Shown here one piece after another: positions 1 to 8,775 of a stretch of 64,000 nt of DNA (positions are counted from its first letter, which is position 1; every line of letters begins with the position of its first letter). The position numbers and the translations under genes are program-made. The stretch is taken from positions 1,860,001-1,924,000 of the forward strand of contig NZ_CP014232.1 in the NCBI RefSeq assembly GCF_001553935.1. Direction: 5' to 3'. Under the pieces are notes generated by a model. That model searched no databases. It was not told the DNA's origin and saw nothing but the letters and a program-made list of their open reading frames with translations. The stretch comes from Actinomyces oris (GTDB lineage: Bacteria > Actinomycetota > Actinomycetes > Actinomycetales > Actinomycetaceae).

Positions 1-323
1 GTTCGCCAGCGCTCGCGGGCGTCGGCGGCGTCGGCGGGCTTTCCGACGACCTGGCTGCCGATCTCCAGCATGGAGTCGCAGCCCACAACCACCTCGGCCT
101 CCTGCGGGTCTGTGGAGGCCGCGACGTCGAGGGCCTTGGCTCGAGCCAGGGCCTGGACCTGCTCAGCGGCGCTCGGGGCCGCTAGCCCGGCCTCGCGACG
201 CCTGCGGCTCAGTTCCTCGAGCACGGCCCCCTCATCGACGTCGGAGACCCGCACCAACGGCTCGACCCCTGCGGCTCGCAGGGTGGCCAGTCGGCCGGAT
301 GACTTCGAAGCCAGGAGAATCAC
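1..323 (-). CDS. maf: Maf-like nucleotide pyrophosphatase, 3' end cut by window edge
   Basis: Reading leftward from GTG at 323 the product begins VILLASKSSGRLATL and continues with VSDVDEGA and, near the window edge, VVVGCDSMLEIG. The SxR-type N-terminal loop and the GCDS-type segment are hallmarks of the Maf/YhdE/YceF family, which hydrolyses non-canonical or modified nucleoside triphosphates to monophosphates in the cytoplasm. About 107 residues are visible, roughly half of a usual Maf of about 200. The GTG start fits a TAGGCT box six bases upstream on the minus strand, so the mRNA is probably leaderless. It is divergent from birA across about 34 bp. The Maf assignment is firm; the exact substrate class cannot be told from this half. 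Confidence 0.85.
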   Translation of the reverse strand, partial: MILLASKSSGRLATLRAAGVEPLVRVSDVDEGAVLEELSRRRREAGLAAPSAAEQVQALARAKALDVAASTDPQEAEVVVGCDSMLEIGSQVVGKPADAADARERWR

Positions 324-329
324 GCTGCC

Positions 330-335
330 AGCCTA
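330..335 (-). promoter_or_regulatory. -10 box of maf (leaderless)
   Basis: TAGGCT on the minus strand ends six bases before the maf GTG at 323, the spacing expected if transcription starts on the start codon. No convincing -35 is visible. Confidence 0.55.
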
Positions 336-345
336 TACGGGCCGG

Positions 346-351
346 TAGGCT
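346..351 (+). promoter_or_regulatory. -10 box of birA (leaderless)
   Basis: TAGGCT ends six bases before the birA ATG at 358, and no ribosome binding site lies between. It forms a back-to-back pair with the maf box only about 10 bp away. Confidence 0.55.
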
Positions 352-357
352 CGGCTC

Positions 358-1275
358 ATGACCTCAGGCGGCAGCCCCTTCTCGCGTCTCGACACCGTTC
401 CCGTCACCGGATCCACCCAGGACGACCTGCGCACGGCCCTCACAGGGCCCGAGCAAGAGTCCTGGCCGCACCTGTCGGCGCTGCGAGCACTTGCTCAGAC
501 CGCGGGCAGGGGGCGCTCCGGGCGCGCCTGGGTCACCCCCGACGACGGAGGTGCCCTCCTGGTCTCCGTGGTGCTGCGGCCCCTCGTCCCCGTCGAGCGC
601 CTGGCCTGGCTGCCGCTGCTGGGCGGCCTGGCCGTCCGCGACGCGCTGGCCCCCCTCGTCGAGGGCCTGCCCTGGCGTGTGGGGACCAAGTGGCCCAACG
701 ACGTCGTCGCCCTGCCTGATGACCCGGCGGCCGTGCCCGCAGTGCCCGGCTGGGCCGGCACGCGCAAGATCGCCGGCGTCCTCAGCGAGCTCGTCACGCC
801 AGAAGCTGCTCAAGGGACTGCAGCTCACGGGCTCGCGTCCGACGTGGTTCCCGCCGACCGTGACGAGGCCCCCATGGTCATCCTCGGGATTGGCGTCAAC
901 ATCGGGCAGGCGGCCGAGGAGCTGCCGGTTCCCTGGGCCGGCTCCCTGCGCACGCTGGGGGCGGTCGGTGCGGGACGCGGACCGGCGCTGACAGACGCAG
1001 CGGAGAGCATCCTCACGGCGATCGGCCACCAGCTGGCTCGGCTCGTCGGGCAGTGGGAGGATGCCGGTGGCGACGTTGATGCCGCAGACGGCGCGCTCGG
1101 GCGCCGTCTGCGCTCAGCGCTGACCACCCTGGGGGAGCGGGTCAGTGTCCAGGCTCCTGATGGTGAGATCGGTGGGCTGGCTGTCGACGTCACCCCCGCC
1201 CTCGTGCTGCGCACCCAGGCCGGTGATACTGAGGTCCGTGCCGGCGACGTGACCCTCGTGCGCGTGGAGAGCTGA
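358..1275 (+). CDS. birA: Biotin--[acetyl-CoA-carboxylase] ligase
   Basis: The 305-residue product attaches biotin to the lysine of biotin carboxyl carrier proteins through biotinyl-AMP. The biotin/AMP loop GRGRSGRAW is at residues 50-58, KWPND at 111-115, KIAGVLSELV follows near 140, and GIGVNIGQ is the glycine-rich core of the ligase domain; a small SH3-like C-terminal domain ends in GDVTLVRV. There is no N-terminal winged helix, so this is a monofunctional (group I) ligase and not a BirA repressor. The ATG at 358 was chosen because a TAGGCT box ends six bases before it. An Ala/Gly-rich insertion between KIAGVLSE and the GIGVN motif is longer than usual. The assignment is secure. Confidence 0.93.
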   Translation: MTSGGSPFSRLDTVPVTGSTQDDLRTALTGPEQESWPHLSALRALAQTAGRGRSGRAWVTPDDGGALLVSVVLRPLVPVERLAWLPLLGGLAVRDALAPLVEGLPWRVGTKWPNDVVALPDDPAAVPAVPGWAGTRKIAGVLSELVTPEAAQGTAAHGLASDVVPADRDEAPMVILGIGVNIGQAAEELPVPWAGSLRTLGAVGAGRGPALTDAAESILTAIGHQLARLVGQWEDAGGDVDAADGALGRRLRSALTTLGERVSVQAPDGEIGGLAVDVTPALVLRTQAGDTEVRAGDVTLVRVES

Positions 1276-1351
1276 GGGGCCGTGAGAATCGCGAACTCGT
1301 GGCTGTTCTGTATGGACGGCCGCCCAATGGGCATAAGCGTGTGATCTGCGC

Positions 1352-1357
1352 TACTGT
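1352..1357 (+). promoter_or_regulatory. -10 box of adenylate cyclase gene (leaderless)
   Basis: TACTGT ends six bases before GTG 1364 (three before ATG 1361). By analogy with the other boxes here the spacing favours GTG 1364 as the start. Confidence 0.5.
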
Positions 1358-1363
1358 GGCATG

Positions 1364-2512
1364 GTGACATTAGACAGCCAAGCGAGCCGGGGGCTCGCAC
1401 CGAACTCCCGCGGGGACGTCCCCACGCAGAATGCGCACGCGGGTGCTCGTCGCGTTGAGGGAGAGGTCGCAGCTGAGGTGGACTCTGCTGAGAGAGCCAC
1501 CCTGGCGGGACACGAGAGTCTGCTGCTGGGGGAGTCCCCCACCCTTACCCTGACCGAGCTGGCTCAGCGAGCCGGAACCAGTGTGGAGGTGGCGCAGAAG
1601 TTCTGGCGCGCCATGGGCTTCGCCGATGTCCAACCCGATGAGGTCCGCTTCACTGCCCAGGATGTCGCCGCACTTCAAGACACCGTGGTGCTGCTGGATG
1701 AGACCAGCGATTCCTCCCTGGCCTCGGCCAGCGTGCTCGAGCTCCTCAGGGCCCAGTCCTACACCATGGACCGCCTGGTCCTGTGGGAGTTGGAGACCTT
1801 CGTCACGGACCTCAGTGAGCGTCTCGGGCTGGATGACACCGCCGCACGGCTGGTGGCCCTCGATCGCATCGACGGCCTCGTGGAGCTCCTGTCGCGCCAG
1901 CTGACTTACGTGTGGCGCCGCCACATGGCCTCCATCCTGGGGCGCACCGATGCTGAGGTGTCGACCCGGGGCAGGGAGGACACCGGCCCCGACCTCTACC
2001 CGCTCATCCGCTCCCTGGGCTTCGTCGACATCGTCTCCTTCACTCAGCGGGCCCAGGGCATGAGCAAGGCCGCACTGACCCACATGCTCGAGGACTTCGA
2101 GAACACGGCCCGGGACGTCATCACCTCCCGAGGGGCGCGGGTGGTCAAGACGATCGGGGACGCTGTCATGTACATCTCTGACGACCTTCTCATCGCCGCC
2201 GACGTCGTCACCGCCCTGGTCGATGAGCTCCAGAAAGGGCCGGACGCCATCCGGGTGAGGGCCAGCCTCGTCGAGGGGCGGGTCATCTCCCGCTCCGGGG
2301 ACGTCTTCGGCCCCACCGTCAACCTGGCCTCCCGGCTCGTGGACGCGGCCGAACCCGGCGGTATCCGCCTGGACGAGTCCACCGCCATGGCCATCCTCCG
2401 CTCGCCGGAGGCGGCACGGTACCGGGTGGGGCAGTGCCATGAGGTGGTGGCCAAAGGGCTGGGGCAGATCGTGCCCTGGTCGCTGGAGCGGACCTCGCCG
2501 ACCCGCCCCTGA
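1364..2512 (+). CDS. Class III adenylate cyclase with N-terminal regulatory domain
   Basis: Makes 3',5'-cAMP from ATP (cytosolic; no membrane segment or HAMP is visible). Residues about 50-190 resemble the regulatory domain of Rv1264-type mycobacterial cyclases (LTELAQRAGTSVEVAQKFWRA). The catalytic domain begins at FVDIVSFT, about residue 220, whose Asp is a metal ligand, and continues with KTIGDAVMY (Lys near 262, second metal Asp near 266) and FGPTVNLASRL, which supplies the transition-state Asn and Arg. The set of key residues looks complete, so it should be active. It is a single catalytic half and would have to homodimerise. Start: GTG 1364 by -10 spacing; ATG 1361 is the alternative and adds one residue. 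Guanylate specificity is unlikely but not excluded by eye. Confidence 0.88.
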   Translation: MTLDSQASRGLAPNSRGDVPTQNAHAGARRVEGEVAAEVDSAERATLAGHESLLLGESPTLTLTELAQRAGTSVEVAQKFWRAMGFADVQPDEVRFTAQDVAALQDTVVLLDETSDSSLASASVLELLRAQSYTMDRLVLWELETFVTDLSERLGLDDTAARLVALDRIDGLVELLSRQLTYVWRRHMASILGRTDAEVSTRGREDTGPDLYPLIRSLGFVDIVSFTQRAQGMSKAALTHMLEDFENTARDVITSRGARVVKTIGDAVMYISDDLLIAADVVTALVDELQKGPDAIRVRASLVEGRVISRSGDVFGPTVNLASRLVDAAEPGGIRLDESTAMAILRSPEAARYRVGQCHEVVAKGLGQIVPWSLERTSPTRP

Positions 2513-2572
2513 GTCGGAGCCGTCGTTCCGTTACCATCTCGTGATTTTCTGTCCGTTCGGCTTGTGAACGAG

Positions 2573-2592
2573 CCTCTCGAGCTCGAGGTTTT
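2573..2592 (+). terminator. Weak hairpin plus TTTT after the cyclase gene
   Basis: CCTC at 2573-2576 can pair with GAGG at 2585-2588, followed at once by TTTT. The stem is short, so this is only a candidate terminator. Nothing else is visible in the 217-bp gap before the response regulator except its -10 box. Confidence 0.25.
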
Positions 2593-2716
2593 CCGCGGTA
2601 TCGTCGCCGAAACGTGTTCTTGGTGTGAGCGGGTGGGGGAGTCGCCGCCCCGGAACTGGTCACGTCTTGGTATCTTCTCCACCCCTGGGACGATGGCGGT
2701 GGGGCGTGTCGTCACC

Positions 2717-2722
2717 TAACAT
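2717..2722 (+). promoter_or_regulatory. -10 box of response regulator gene (leaderless)
   Basis: TAACAT ends seven bases before GTG 2730. This supports GTG 2730 over the longer in-frame reading that starts at 2625. Confidence 0.5.
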
Positions 2723-2729
2723 CGCGGAT

Positions 2730-3401
2730 GTGACAACTGTTCTGCTCGTCGAAGACGACCCTGCCATCTCCGAACCCCTCGCCCGCGCCTTTGGACGCGA
2801 GGGCTATGAGGTCCTGACTCATGGCACCGGTAAAGGCGCCCTCGAGGAGGTCTCGGCCGCTGACATCATCGTCCTGGACCTGGGGCTGCCGGATATCGAC
2901 GGCCTGGACGTGGCCCGTCAGGTGCGGGCCCAGGGCCTAACCATTCCGATCCTCATGCTCACCGCCCGTAGCGAGGACTCCGACCTCGTCGTCGGTCTGG
3001 ATGCCGGAGCCGATGACTACGTCACCAAGCCCTTCCGCCTGGCCGAGCTGTTGGCGCGCGTGCGGGCGCAGGTCCGCCGCGCCTCGGGGGAGGCCACCGA
3101 GGATGAGTTGAGCGTCGGTGAGATCCGAGTCGACGTCGCTGCTCACCGGGCCTTCGTCGGTTCGCGCGAGCTGCAGCTGACAACCCGGGAGTTCGAGCTG
3201 CTCCGGGTCCTGGTGCGTGCCGGCGGCAAGGTCGTCTCCGGTGAGGACATCCTCAAGGAGGTCTGGGGTGAGGACCCCACCGGCAGCCCCCAGACCCTCC
3301 AGATGCACGTGACCTGGCTGCGTCGCAAGCTCGGTGACGATGAGGAGCGGCCTGCGCTTCTGCTGGCCCAGGAGGACGGTTACCTCCTGAGCGTCGGTTG
3401 A
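2730..3401 (+). CDS. OmpR/PhoB-family response regulator
   Basis: The 223-residue product has a receiver domain (VLLVEDDP, phospho-acceptor Asp in IVLDLGLPDIDG near residue 52, and the switch lysine in YVTKPF near residue 101) followed by a winged-helix DNA-binding domain with LTTREFELLRVLV and TWLRRKLG. It is a transcription factor controlled by phosphorylation. The histidine kinase begins 86 bp downstream on the same strand, so the two form a two-component pair. Start: GTG 2730 fits a TAACAT box and yields a canonical receiver N-terminus; the upstream extension to 2625 has no family counterpart. The stimulus and regulon cannot be inferred. Confidence 0.92.
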   Translation: MTTVLLVEDDPAISEPLARAFGREGYEVLTHGTGKGALEEVSAADIIVLDLGLPDIDGLDVARQVRAQGLTIPILMLTARSEDSDLVVGLDAGADDYVTKPFRLAELLARVRAQVRRASGEATEDELSVGEIRVDVAAHRAFVGSRELQLTTREFELLRVLVRAGGKVVSGEDILKEVWGEDPTGSPQTLQMHVTWLRRKLGDDEERPALLLAQEDGYLLSVG

Positions 3402-3487
3402 GCCGCTGACCGGGAGGGCCTCCCCGGAGGAGTGACGGGTTCCCACGCCGCCTCGATGAGCTGATCGGGGCTGAAGGAGGACGTGCC

Positions 3488-4564
3488 ATGCGGCGTTACG
3501 CCATGACGATGACGATGTCGGCGGTGTCCGTGGCCGTCGTCCTGCTGGGACTGCCGCTGGGTGGCGCCTGGATCGTCAGCGCGTTGCGCTCCGCCGGAAG
3601 CGGTGACCGGGTCATCATCATCGGCACGGTCATCCTCACGGTTCTGGTGCTCACCGGTACCGCGCTCACGGCGGCCTCCGTTGTGGCCTCCCGGGTCTCC
3701 AGGCGCATCTCGGCCCCGCTCATCTACCTGGCTGCTGAGGCCGAGCAGCTCGGCAGCGGTCAGGTCCGCCCGAGGCTGCGCTCCTCGGGGATCGAGGAGA
3801 TCGACCTGGTCCAGGCCGAGCTTGTGCGCTCGGCCGAGCGCGTGGCCGGGCGCATCGCCGCTGAGCGACAGTTCGCCTCCGATGCCTCCCACCAGCTGCG
3901 CACGCCGCTGACCAGCTTGTCACTGCGTCTGGAGGAGATCGAGCTGCTCGCGGGTGAGGAGGAGGTGCGGGCGGAGGCCCACGCCTGCCTGGAGCAGGTT
4001 GAGAGGCTCACCGGCGTTGTTGAGGACCTGCTCAAGGTCTCGCGCCGTTCCGGGGGCGGGACCACGGAGGCGCTTCACCTCAAGGACATCTTCGCTCAGC
4101 AGCGCGAGGAGTGGGAGCCGGCCTTCGAGCAGGCCGGGCGCACCATCACCTTCTCCGATGAGATCAGCCACCCGGTGCTGGCCACGCCCGGGTCCCTGGC
4201 CCAGGTGCTGGCCACCGTCATTGAGAACTCCCTGCGCTACGGGGCCGGGACGACCTCGGTGAGTGTGCGTGGGGCCAACGGCGGTCATGCGGTCTTCATC
4301 GACATCGCCGATGAAGGAGAGGGCGTGGCCGAGGACATCGCACCGCACGTCTTCGAGCGGCATGTCTCCGGCTACGGCTCCACCGGCGTCGGGCTGGCCC
4401 TGGCCAAGGACCTCGTCGAGGCCGACGGCGGCCGCATCGAGCTGTCGCAGCGCAGCCCGGCCGTCTTCTCCATCCTGCTCAACGCCGTCCCCAAGTCCCT
4501 GGACCCTAACAACGTCCTCCCGCAGGGCGCGCTGGTCTCGGTGGGCCGGCGTCGTCGCTTCTGA
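3488..4564 (+). CDS. Sensor histidine kinase, cognate of the preceding regulator
   Basis: A 358-residue membrane kinase. Two transmembrane helices (about residues 9-31 and 41-67) are separated by only about 10 residues, so there is no extracellular sensor domain and the signal is probably sensed in or through the membrane. A HAMP-like linker follows, then the phospho-acceptor His135 in DASHQLRTPL, the N box (VIENSLRYG), G1 (DIADEGEGVAED) and G2 (GSTGVGLALAKDLV). All boxes look intact. Start: ATG 3488 with AAGGAGG seven bases upstream, so unlike the regulator it has a leader. It probably phosphorylates the regulator encoded immediately before it. Confidence 0.92.
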   Translation: MRRYAMTMTMSAVSVAVVLLGLPLGGAWIVSALRSAGSGDRVIIIGTVILTVLVLTGTALTAASVVASRVSRRISAPLIYLAAEAEQLGSGQVRPRLRSSGIEEIDLVQAELVRSAERVAGRIAAERQFASDASHQLRTPLTSLSLRLEEIELLAGEEEVRAEAHACLEQVERLTGVVEDLLKVSRRSGGGTTEALHLKDIFAQQREEWEPAFEQAGRTITFSDEISHPVLATPGSLAQVLATVIENSLRYGAGTTSVSVRGANGGHAVFIDIADEGEGVAEDIAPHVFERHVSGYGSTGVGLALAKDLVEADGGRIELSQRSPAVFSILLNAVPKSLDPNNVLPQGALVSVGRRRRF

Positions 4565-4616
4565 GTCGCTGCTGAACCCTCGCGCGACGACGAGGTGAGG
4601 GCTGAGAGGCGGGGCG

Positions 4617-5348
4617 TCAGGACTTCTGGCGGCGGGACTTGACGATCTTTGAGACGGCGGAGGCGAGCATCGGTGCCACCGAGATGAAGACGATCACCAG
4701 GATCATCGTGTCGATGTTCTCCCGGATCCACTCGAAGGAACCCAGGAAGTAGCCCAGCCAGGTGATGCCGAAGGCCCAGAAGGTGGCGCCCAGGACGTTG
4801 AAGGTGATGAAGTGGCGGTAGTGCATCTTGCCGACGCCCGCGATGACGGGGGTGAAGGTGCGCACGATCGGCACGAACTGGGCCAGGGTGACGGCCTTGC
4901 CACCGTGGCGCTCGAAGAAGTCCGAGGTGCGCTCCACGTACTCCTGCTTGAACAGACGGGAATCCGGCTTGTTGAAGATCGCCGGCCCCGCCTTGCGCCC
5001 GATGAGGTAGCCGGTCTGGTTGCCGGCGACGGCCGCGAGCCACACGAGGGGGGCCGCCACCCAGATGTGGACGGGAACTCCTTCGGCCGGGTTGGTCTCG
5101 CCGATGGCCACGAACATCCCCAGGGTGAACAGCAGTGAGTCACCGGGCAGGAAGAAGCCGATGAGCAGGCCGGTCTCGGCGAAGATGACGAGCATGACGC
5201 CGAGGATGGCCCAGGGGCCGATCCAGCCGACGAAGGCTTTGATGATGAAGGTGGCGTCGAGCCACTCGGGGCCGAGCATCGGTGCGTGGACTAAGGGGAG
5301 GGCGGTGGGCAGGTTCAGCGCCGGTGCCAAGGAAGTCAGGGCAGTCAC
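4617..5348 (-). CDS. DedA-family (SNARE-associated) membrane protein
   Basis: The 243-residue product has four or more hydrophobic segments and the DedA signatures FAETGLLIGFFLPGDSLL, GNQTGYLIGRKAG and the R-x-x-P core in LAQFVPIVRTFTPVIAG. DedA proteins are inner-membrane scramblases or transporters; several move undecaprenyl phosphate or phosphatidylethanolamine, so a role in lipid-carrier recycling for wall glycans is possible but not shown here. It ends in a basic tail (KIVKSRRQKS). It converges with the histidine kinase gene, 52 bp away. The GTG start at 5348 lies six bases after a TAGCCT box. Confidence 0.88.
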   Translation of the reverse strand: MTALTSLAPALNLPTALPLVHAPMLGPEWLDATFIIKAFVGWIGPWAILGVMLVIFAETGLLIGFFLPGDSLLFTLGMFVAIGETNPAEGVPVHIWVAAPLVWLAAVAGNQTGYLIGRKAGPAIFNKPDSRLFKQEYVERTSDFFERHGGKAVTLAQFVPIVRTFTPVIAGVGKMHYRHFITFNVLGATFWAFGITWLGYFLGSFEWIRENIDTMILVIVFISVAPMLASAVSKIVKSRRQKS

Positions 5349-5354
5349 CGTGCA

Positions 5355-5360
5355 AGGCTA
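5355..5360 (-). promoter_or_regulatory. -10 box of dedA-like gene (leaderless)
   Basis: TAGCCT on the minus strand ends six bases before the GTG at 5348. Confidence 0.55.
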
Positions 5361-5449
5361 AACGCTGTCCCGGCGGCCATGCCGTGAGAGCGATCCCCTC
5401 GGGGCTGTGGCATCGGGCACCCCGCAGACCACAGTTGATCGGACCGGTC

Positions 5450-6019
5450 CTATCGGGGCTCAGGGGCGAGCTGAACGGGAACGGCCGCAGACTCGGGCCC
5501 GCTGCCTGCCTGCCCCTGGGCGGTGGTGTTGTCGGTACTGTCGGTGTCGTCGCCGGGGGAGCGGTCCTTGTGCCCGGTGAAGACGATGTAGTGGTAGAAG
5601 ACGAAGCGGAATGCCGTCCCCAGGCCGAAGCCGACGACGTAGGCGGCGACATTGTCCGCCAGCGGGGAGGTCAGCCCCAGGACGTGATGGGTGAACAGCA
5701 GGCAGAACTGTGTGATGGCGATACCGCCCAGGTTGGCCAGGACGAACAGCGTGGCCTCGCGGGCGACGTTCTTCTGGGTGCGGCCCCGGTAGGTCCAGTA
5801 GCGGTTCGCGATCCATGAGAAGACGGTCGCCGTCGAGGAGGCCATCAGCTGGGCGGAGTTGGGGTGACCGGAGAGGACACCGGTGGGGCCGTGCTGGAGC
5901 AGGTTGAACAGGCCGACGTCGATCACGTAGGCCGCAGCGCCCACCATGCCGAACTGCATGAACTCCTTGACGAGGGCGATGAGCCTCTGGGTCAAGGAGT
6001 TGCCGGAGGAGCGCGTCAT
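5450..6019 (-). CDS. GtrA-family membrane protein
   Basis: About 189 residues with four transmembrane helices in the GtrA pattern (FGMVGAAAYVIDVGLFNLL; FSWIANRYWTYRG; FRFVFYHYIVF). GtrA-family proteins are thought to help move lipid-linked sugars across the membrane. The C-terminal 35 residues are hydrophilic and low in complexity. Two ATG codons exist: 6028 and 6019. A TAGGAT box ends seven bases before 6019 and overlaps the 6028 codon, so 6019 was chosen. It lies just downstream of the PIG-V-like gene on the same strand and may work with it. No GtrB-type transferase is adjacent here. Confidence 0.85.
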   Translation of the reverse strand: MTRSSGNSLTQRLIALVKEFMQFGMVGAAAYVIDVGLFNLLQHGPTGVLSGHPNSAQLMASSTATVFSWIANRYWTYRGRTQKNVAREATLFVLANLGGIAITQFCLLFTHHVLGLTSPLADNVAAYVVGFGLGTAFRFVFYHYIVFTGHKDRSPGDDTDSTDNTTAQGQAGSGPESAAVPVQLAPEPR

Positions 6020-6026
6020 GGCGGGC

Positions 6027-6032
6027 ATCCTA
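6027..6032 (-). promoter_or_regulatory. -10 box of gtrA-like gene (leaderless)
   Basis: TAGGAT on the minus strand overlaps the upstream ATG (6028) and ends seven bases before ATG 6019, which decides the start. Confidence 0.5.
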
Positions 6033-6068
6033 TGCCGATCACAGTCAGGTCACGCAAACCGGGGCCGC

Positions 6069-7340
6069 TCACGGCACCCAGTGAACACTGACGCTGCCCA
6101 GGTCCCACACCCACGAGACCCACAGCAGCTGGCCGGCGACGCAGGCCGCCAGCAGGGCCAACCGTCGGCGGATGGTGCCGGCCGCCGCGGCCAGCGCCCA
6201 GCCCACCGGGGCCAGGGGCAGCAGGAGACGCAGCACCGACGTCGTCGGATCGAAGAAGACCAGGAGGTAGAGCAGGTAACCCAGGCACCAGAACCAGGCC
6301 GCGGGCCCCAGGGCCCGCAGGCTCGGGGCGCTCAGGAGCAGGCCCACGGCGACAAGCACGACGACCAGCAGGGCCGGACCCAGGTGCGGACCCACCCAGT
6401 CGCCCAGGCGGACTGCCCACTGCACGACGGGCGCCAGGTCCGCCCCACGCCAGGAGGTCTCGGTGGCGGTGTAGGCGTCCTGTCGGCCCGTGACCAGCCA
6501 GGCGATGACCGGCCAGCTCAGGGCCGCCGAGCAGGTGAGCAGGGCCAGCGCCAGCAGTCGCAGGCGTGCGCCCGGCGCCTGAGGGGCGTGACCCGGCAGA
6601 AGACGGGAGAACCAGGTGGGTGGGACCCAGCCCCGGGCGCAGGCCACCTCCCAGACCCACCACAGCCCCAGCGCCGCCCCCAGCGGGACACCGATGGGGC
6701 GGGCGAAGCAGGCCGCCAGCGCCACGGGGATAGCGGCCAGTGCCCGCCCACGGCTCACCAGCCACAGCGTCAGCCCTACCAGGACCAGCCCCAGGGGCTC
6801 GGCGTAGGGGACCTGGAGAACCGCGGCGCACGGCGAGGACCAGACCAGAGCCACCGCCCACAGGGAGGCCCGGCCGCCCGTCAGTGGTGAGAGCCAGCGG
6901 TCCATGACGATCGCCGCCGACGCCGAGGCCAGGACCGACACGAGGGCGGCGCGCACGTAGAAGGACCAGCCGGTCCATCCCAGCAGGGAGGCCACAGCGC
7001 TCAGCAGTGGCATGAAGGCCCACGTGTTCTGGGCCACTCGTCCGTCGTCGCCGACGGGCAGCCGCTCCGGGTAGCCCTCCTCAACGATCCGGTTGTACCA
7101 GCCGGCGTCCCAGAAGCGCAGGTGCTCCTCCCAGGACGGCGCGGCCCCAGCCCACGGGGTGACGGGCGTGTCCTGGGCGCCCAGCCGCAGAATGATGAAG
7201 GTCAGGGTGCTCGCCACCGCCCAGACCGTCAGGACCTGGAGCCAACGGCGCGGCCCCGAGGCAGCGCCGTGCGTCGAAAACGAGGGCAGGGCCTGGCGGG
7301 AGGTGGAGGACGCGGAGGACTCTGAGACGGGTGGGGTCAC
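6069..7340 (-). CDS. PIG-V/Gpi18-like polytopic mannosyltransferase
   Basis: A 423-residue membrane protein with about ten hydrophobic segments. After a short cytosolic tail and a first helix it shows FWDAGWYNRIVEEGYP near residue 75, which matches the catalytic-loop pattern of PIG-V/GT76-type GT-C transferases (W-D-x-x-x-Y-x-x-I-A-x-x-GYP). Such enzymes use a polyprenyl-phosphate sugar, usually mannose, on the outer face of the membrane; donor and acceptor here are unknown. It is followed on the same strand by the GtrA gene and is divergent from purK. The GTG start at 7340 follows a TAGGGT box by six bases. Confidence 0.75.
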   Translation of the reverse strand: MTPPVSESSASSTSRQALPSFSTHGAASGPRRWLQVLTVWAVASTLTFIILRLGAQDTPVTPWAGAAPSWEEHLRFWDAGWYNRIVEEGYPERLPVGDDGRVAQNTWAFMPLLSAVASLLGWTGWSFYVRAALVSVLASASAAIVMDRWLSPLTGGRASLWAVALVWSSPCAAVLQVPYAEPLGLVLVGLTLWLVSRGRALAAIPVALAACFARPIGVPLGAALGLWWVWEVACARGWVPPTWFSRLLPGHAPQAPGARLRLLALALLTCSAALSWPVIAWLVTGRQDAYTATETSWRGADLAPVVQWAVRLGDWVGPHLGPALLVVVLVAVGLLLSAPSLRALGPAAWFWCLGYLLYLLVFFDPTTSVLRLLLPLAPVGWALAAAAGTIRRRLALLAACVAGQLLWVSWVWDLGSVSVHWVP

Positions 7341-7346
7341 GGCCCC

Positions 7347-7352
7347 ACCCTA
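7347..7352 (-). promoter_or_regulatory. -10 box of PIG-V-like gene (leaderless)
   Basis: TAGGGT on the minus strand ends six bases before the GTG at 7340. Confidence 0.5.
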
Positions 7353-7393
7353 CGGTCTGGACCCGGGCGCGGTGAGGATGAGCGACATGCGGG

Positions 7394-7399
7394 TAGCCT
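7394..7399 (+). promoter_or_regulatory. -10 box of purK (leaderless)
   Basis: TAGCCT ends six bases before the purK GTG at 7406. Confidence 0.55.
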
Positions 7400-7405
7400 T
7401 GGGGT

Positions 7406-8701
7406 GTGAGCGCACCCATCGTCGCCGTGATCGGAGGCGGGCAGCTGGCCCGCATGATGCAGGAGGAGGCCAGTGCTCTGGGGATTCACCTCAGAGCACT
7501 GGTGGAGGCCGCGGACGGGTCCACCGGACAGGTGACCCCGGACGCCCCCGTCGGGGCCGCCGACGACGAGGCTGCCGTGCGCGCCGTCGTCACCGGGGAC
7601 GGGACTGACGGGCCCGCAGGGGGGCCTGCCTCGGTTCTCACCTTCGAGCACGAGCACCAGGACTCGGCCCTTCTGGAGAGGCTCCAGGCCGAGGGAGTCA
7701 GTGTCCAGCCCACCCCGCAGGCCCTGACCCTGGCGCGCGACAAGCTCGCCATGCGGAGGATGATGAGCGGGGCCGGGCTCCCGCAGCCCGCCTGGGCGGA
7801 GATCGGCGGGCCGCAGCAGGAGAGCACCGAGCAGATGGTCGATGCCATTGAGGCCTTCGCCGCCGAGCACGGCTGGCCCGTGGTCCTCAAGACGCCGCGT
7901 GGAGGCTATGACGGCCACGGGGTGCTGCTGGTGCGCAGCGCCGAGTCCCTGCGCCAGGGCGAGGCGGCCGAGTGGATCGCCTCGGTGGCGCGCGCCCGAG
8001 CTGGCCAGGGCGACGGCCGCGGGGCCGGAGGGGGAGGCAGCCTCGGAGGAGCAGCGGTGACCAGTCTCCTGGTGGAGCAGGCGATCCCCTTCACTCGCGA
8101 GCTCGCCGTCCTGCTGGCCCGCACCCCCAGCGGGCAGGTCGCGGTGTGGCCGGTTGCCCAGACGGTCCAGGAGGACGGCATGTGCGCCGAGGTCCTGGCG
8201 CCGGCGCCCGGTCTCGACTCGGCCGCCGTCGAGGAGGCCGAGCTCATCGGCCGCACGGTCGCCGAGCGCGCCGGGGTGACCGGGGTGCTCGCCGTCGAGC
8301 TCTTCGCCGTGGAGACCTTCGGGGAGCCCACGCGCCTGTACGTCAACGAGCTGGCGATGCGTCCCCACAACTCCGGGCACTGGACCCAGGACGGGGCCGT
8401 CACCAGCCAGTTCGCCCAGCACCTGCGGGCGGTTCTCGACCTGCCGCTGGGGGCCACGGAGGCCACGGCGCCCACCACCGTCATGGTCAACCTCATTGGC
8501 GGCCGTCGCGAGCCGGGACCCGATGTCCTGGCCCGGGCCATGGCCGCGCACCCCGAGGCCCGCATCCACCTCTACGGCAAGCAATGGCGAACGGGACGCA
8601 AGCTCGGGCACGTCACCATGACGGTCGGCCCGGACCAGGAGGTCGCCGACGTCGTCGAGCAGGCGCGCGGGGCCGTCGCCATCCTGCGCGGGGACGCCTG
8701 A
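7406..8701 (+). CDS. purK: 5-(carboxyamino)imidazole ribonucleotide synthase
   Basis: ATP-grasp enzyme of 431 residues that makes N5-CAIR from AIR, ATP and bicarbonate in purine synthesis. The N-terminus [12 protein letters not shown] is the PurK signature; [33 protein letters not shown] and [16 protein letters not shown] follow in the expected order. A glycine-rich insertion near residues 195-212 ([16 protein letters not shown]) sits in a surface loop of the ATP-grasp domain. Start: GTG 7406, six bases after TAGCCT. purE follows after 74 bp on the same strand, so the two consecutive steps are probably co-transcribed. Confidence 0.95.
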   Translation: MSAPIVAVIGGGQLARMMQEEASALGIHLRALVEAADGSTGQVTPDAPVGAADDEAAVRAVVTGDGTDGPAGGPASVLTFEHEHQDSALLERLQAEGVSVQPTPQALTLARDKLAMRRMMSGAGLPQPAWAEIGGPQQESTEQMVDAIEAFAAEHGWPVVLKTPRGGYDGHGVLLVRSAESLRQGEAAEWIASVARARAGQGDGRGAGGGGSLGGAAVTSLLVEQAIPFTRELAVLLARTPSGQVAVWPVAQTVQEDGMCAEVLAPAPGLDSAAVEEAELIGRTVAERAGVTGVLAVELFAVETFGEPTRLYVNELAMRPHNSGHWTQDGAVTSQFAQHLRAVLDLPLGATEATAPTTVMVNLIGGRREPGPDVLARAMAAHPEARIHLYGKQWRTGRKLGHVTMTVGPDQEVADVVEQARGAVAILRGDA

Positions 8702-8775
8702 GCCGGCCGCATTCAGACCACGGCACGCAGGACACGACAGAACACTGCAGGACACCGAAAACAGGGAGGACGTTG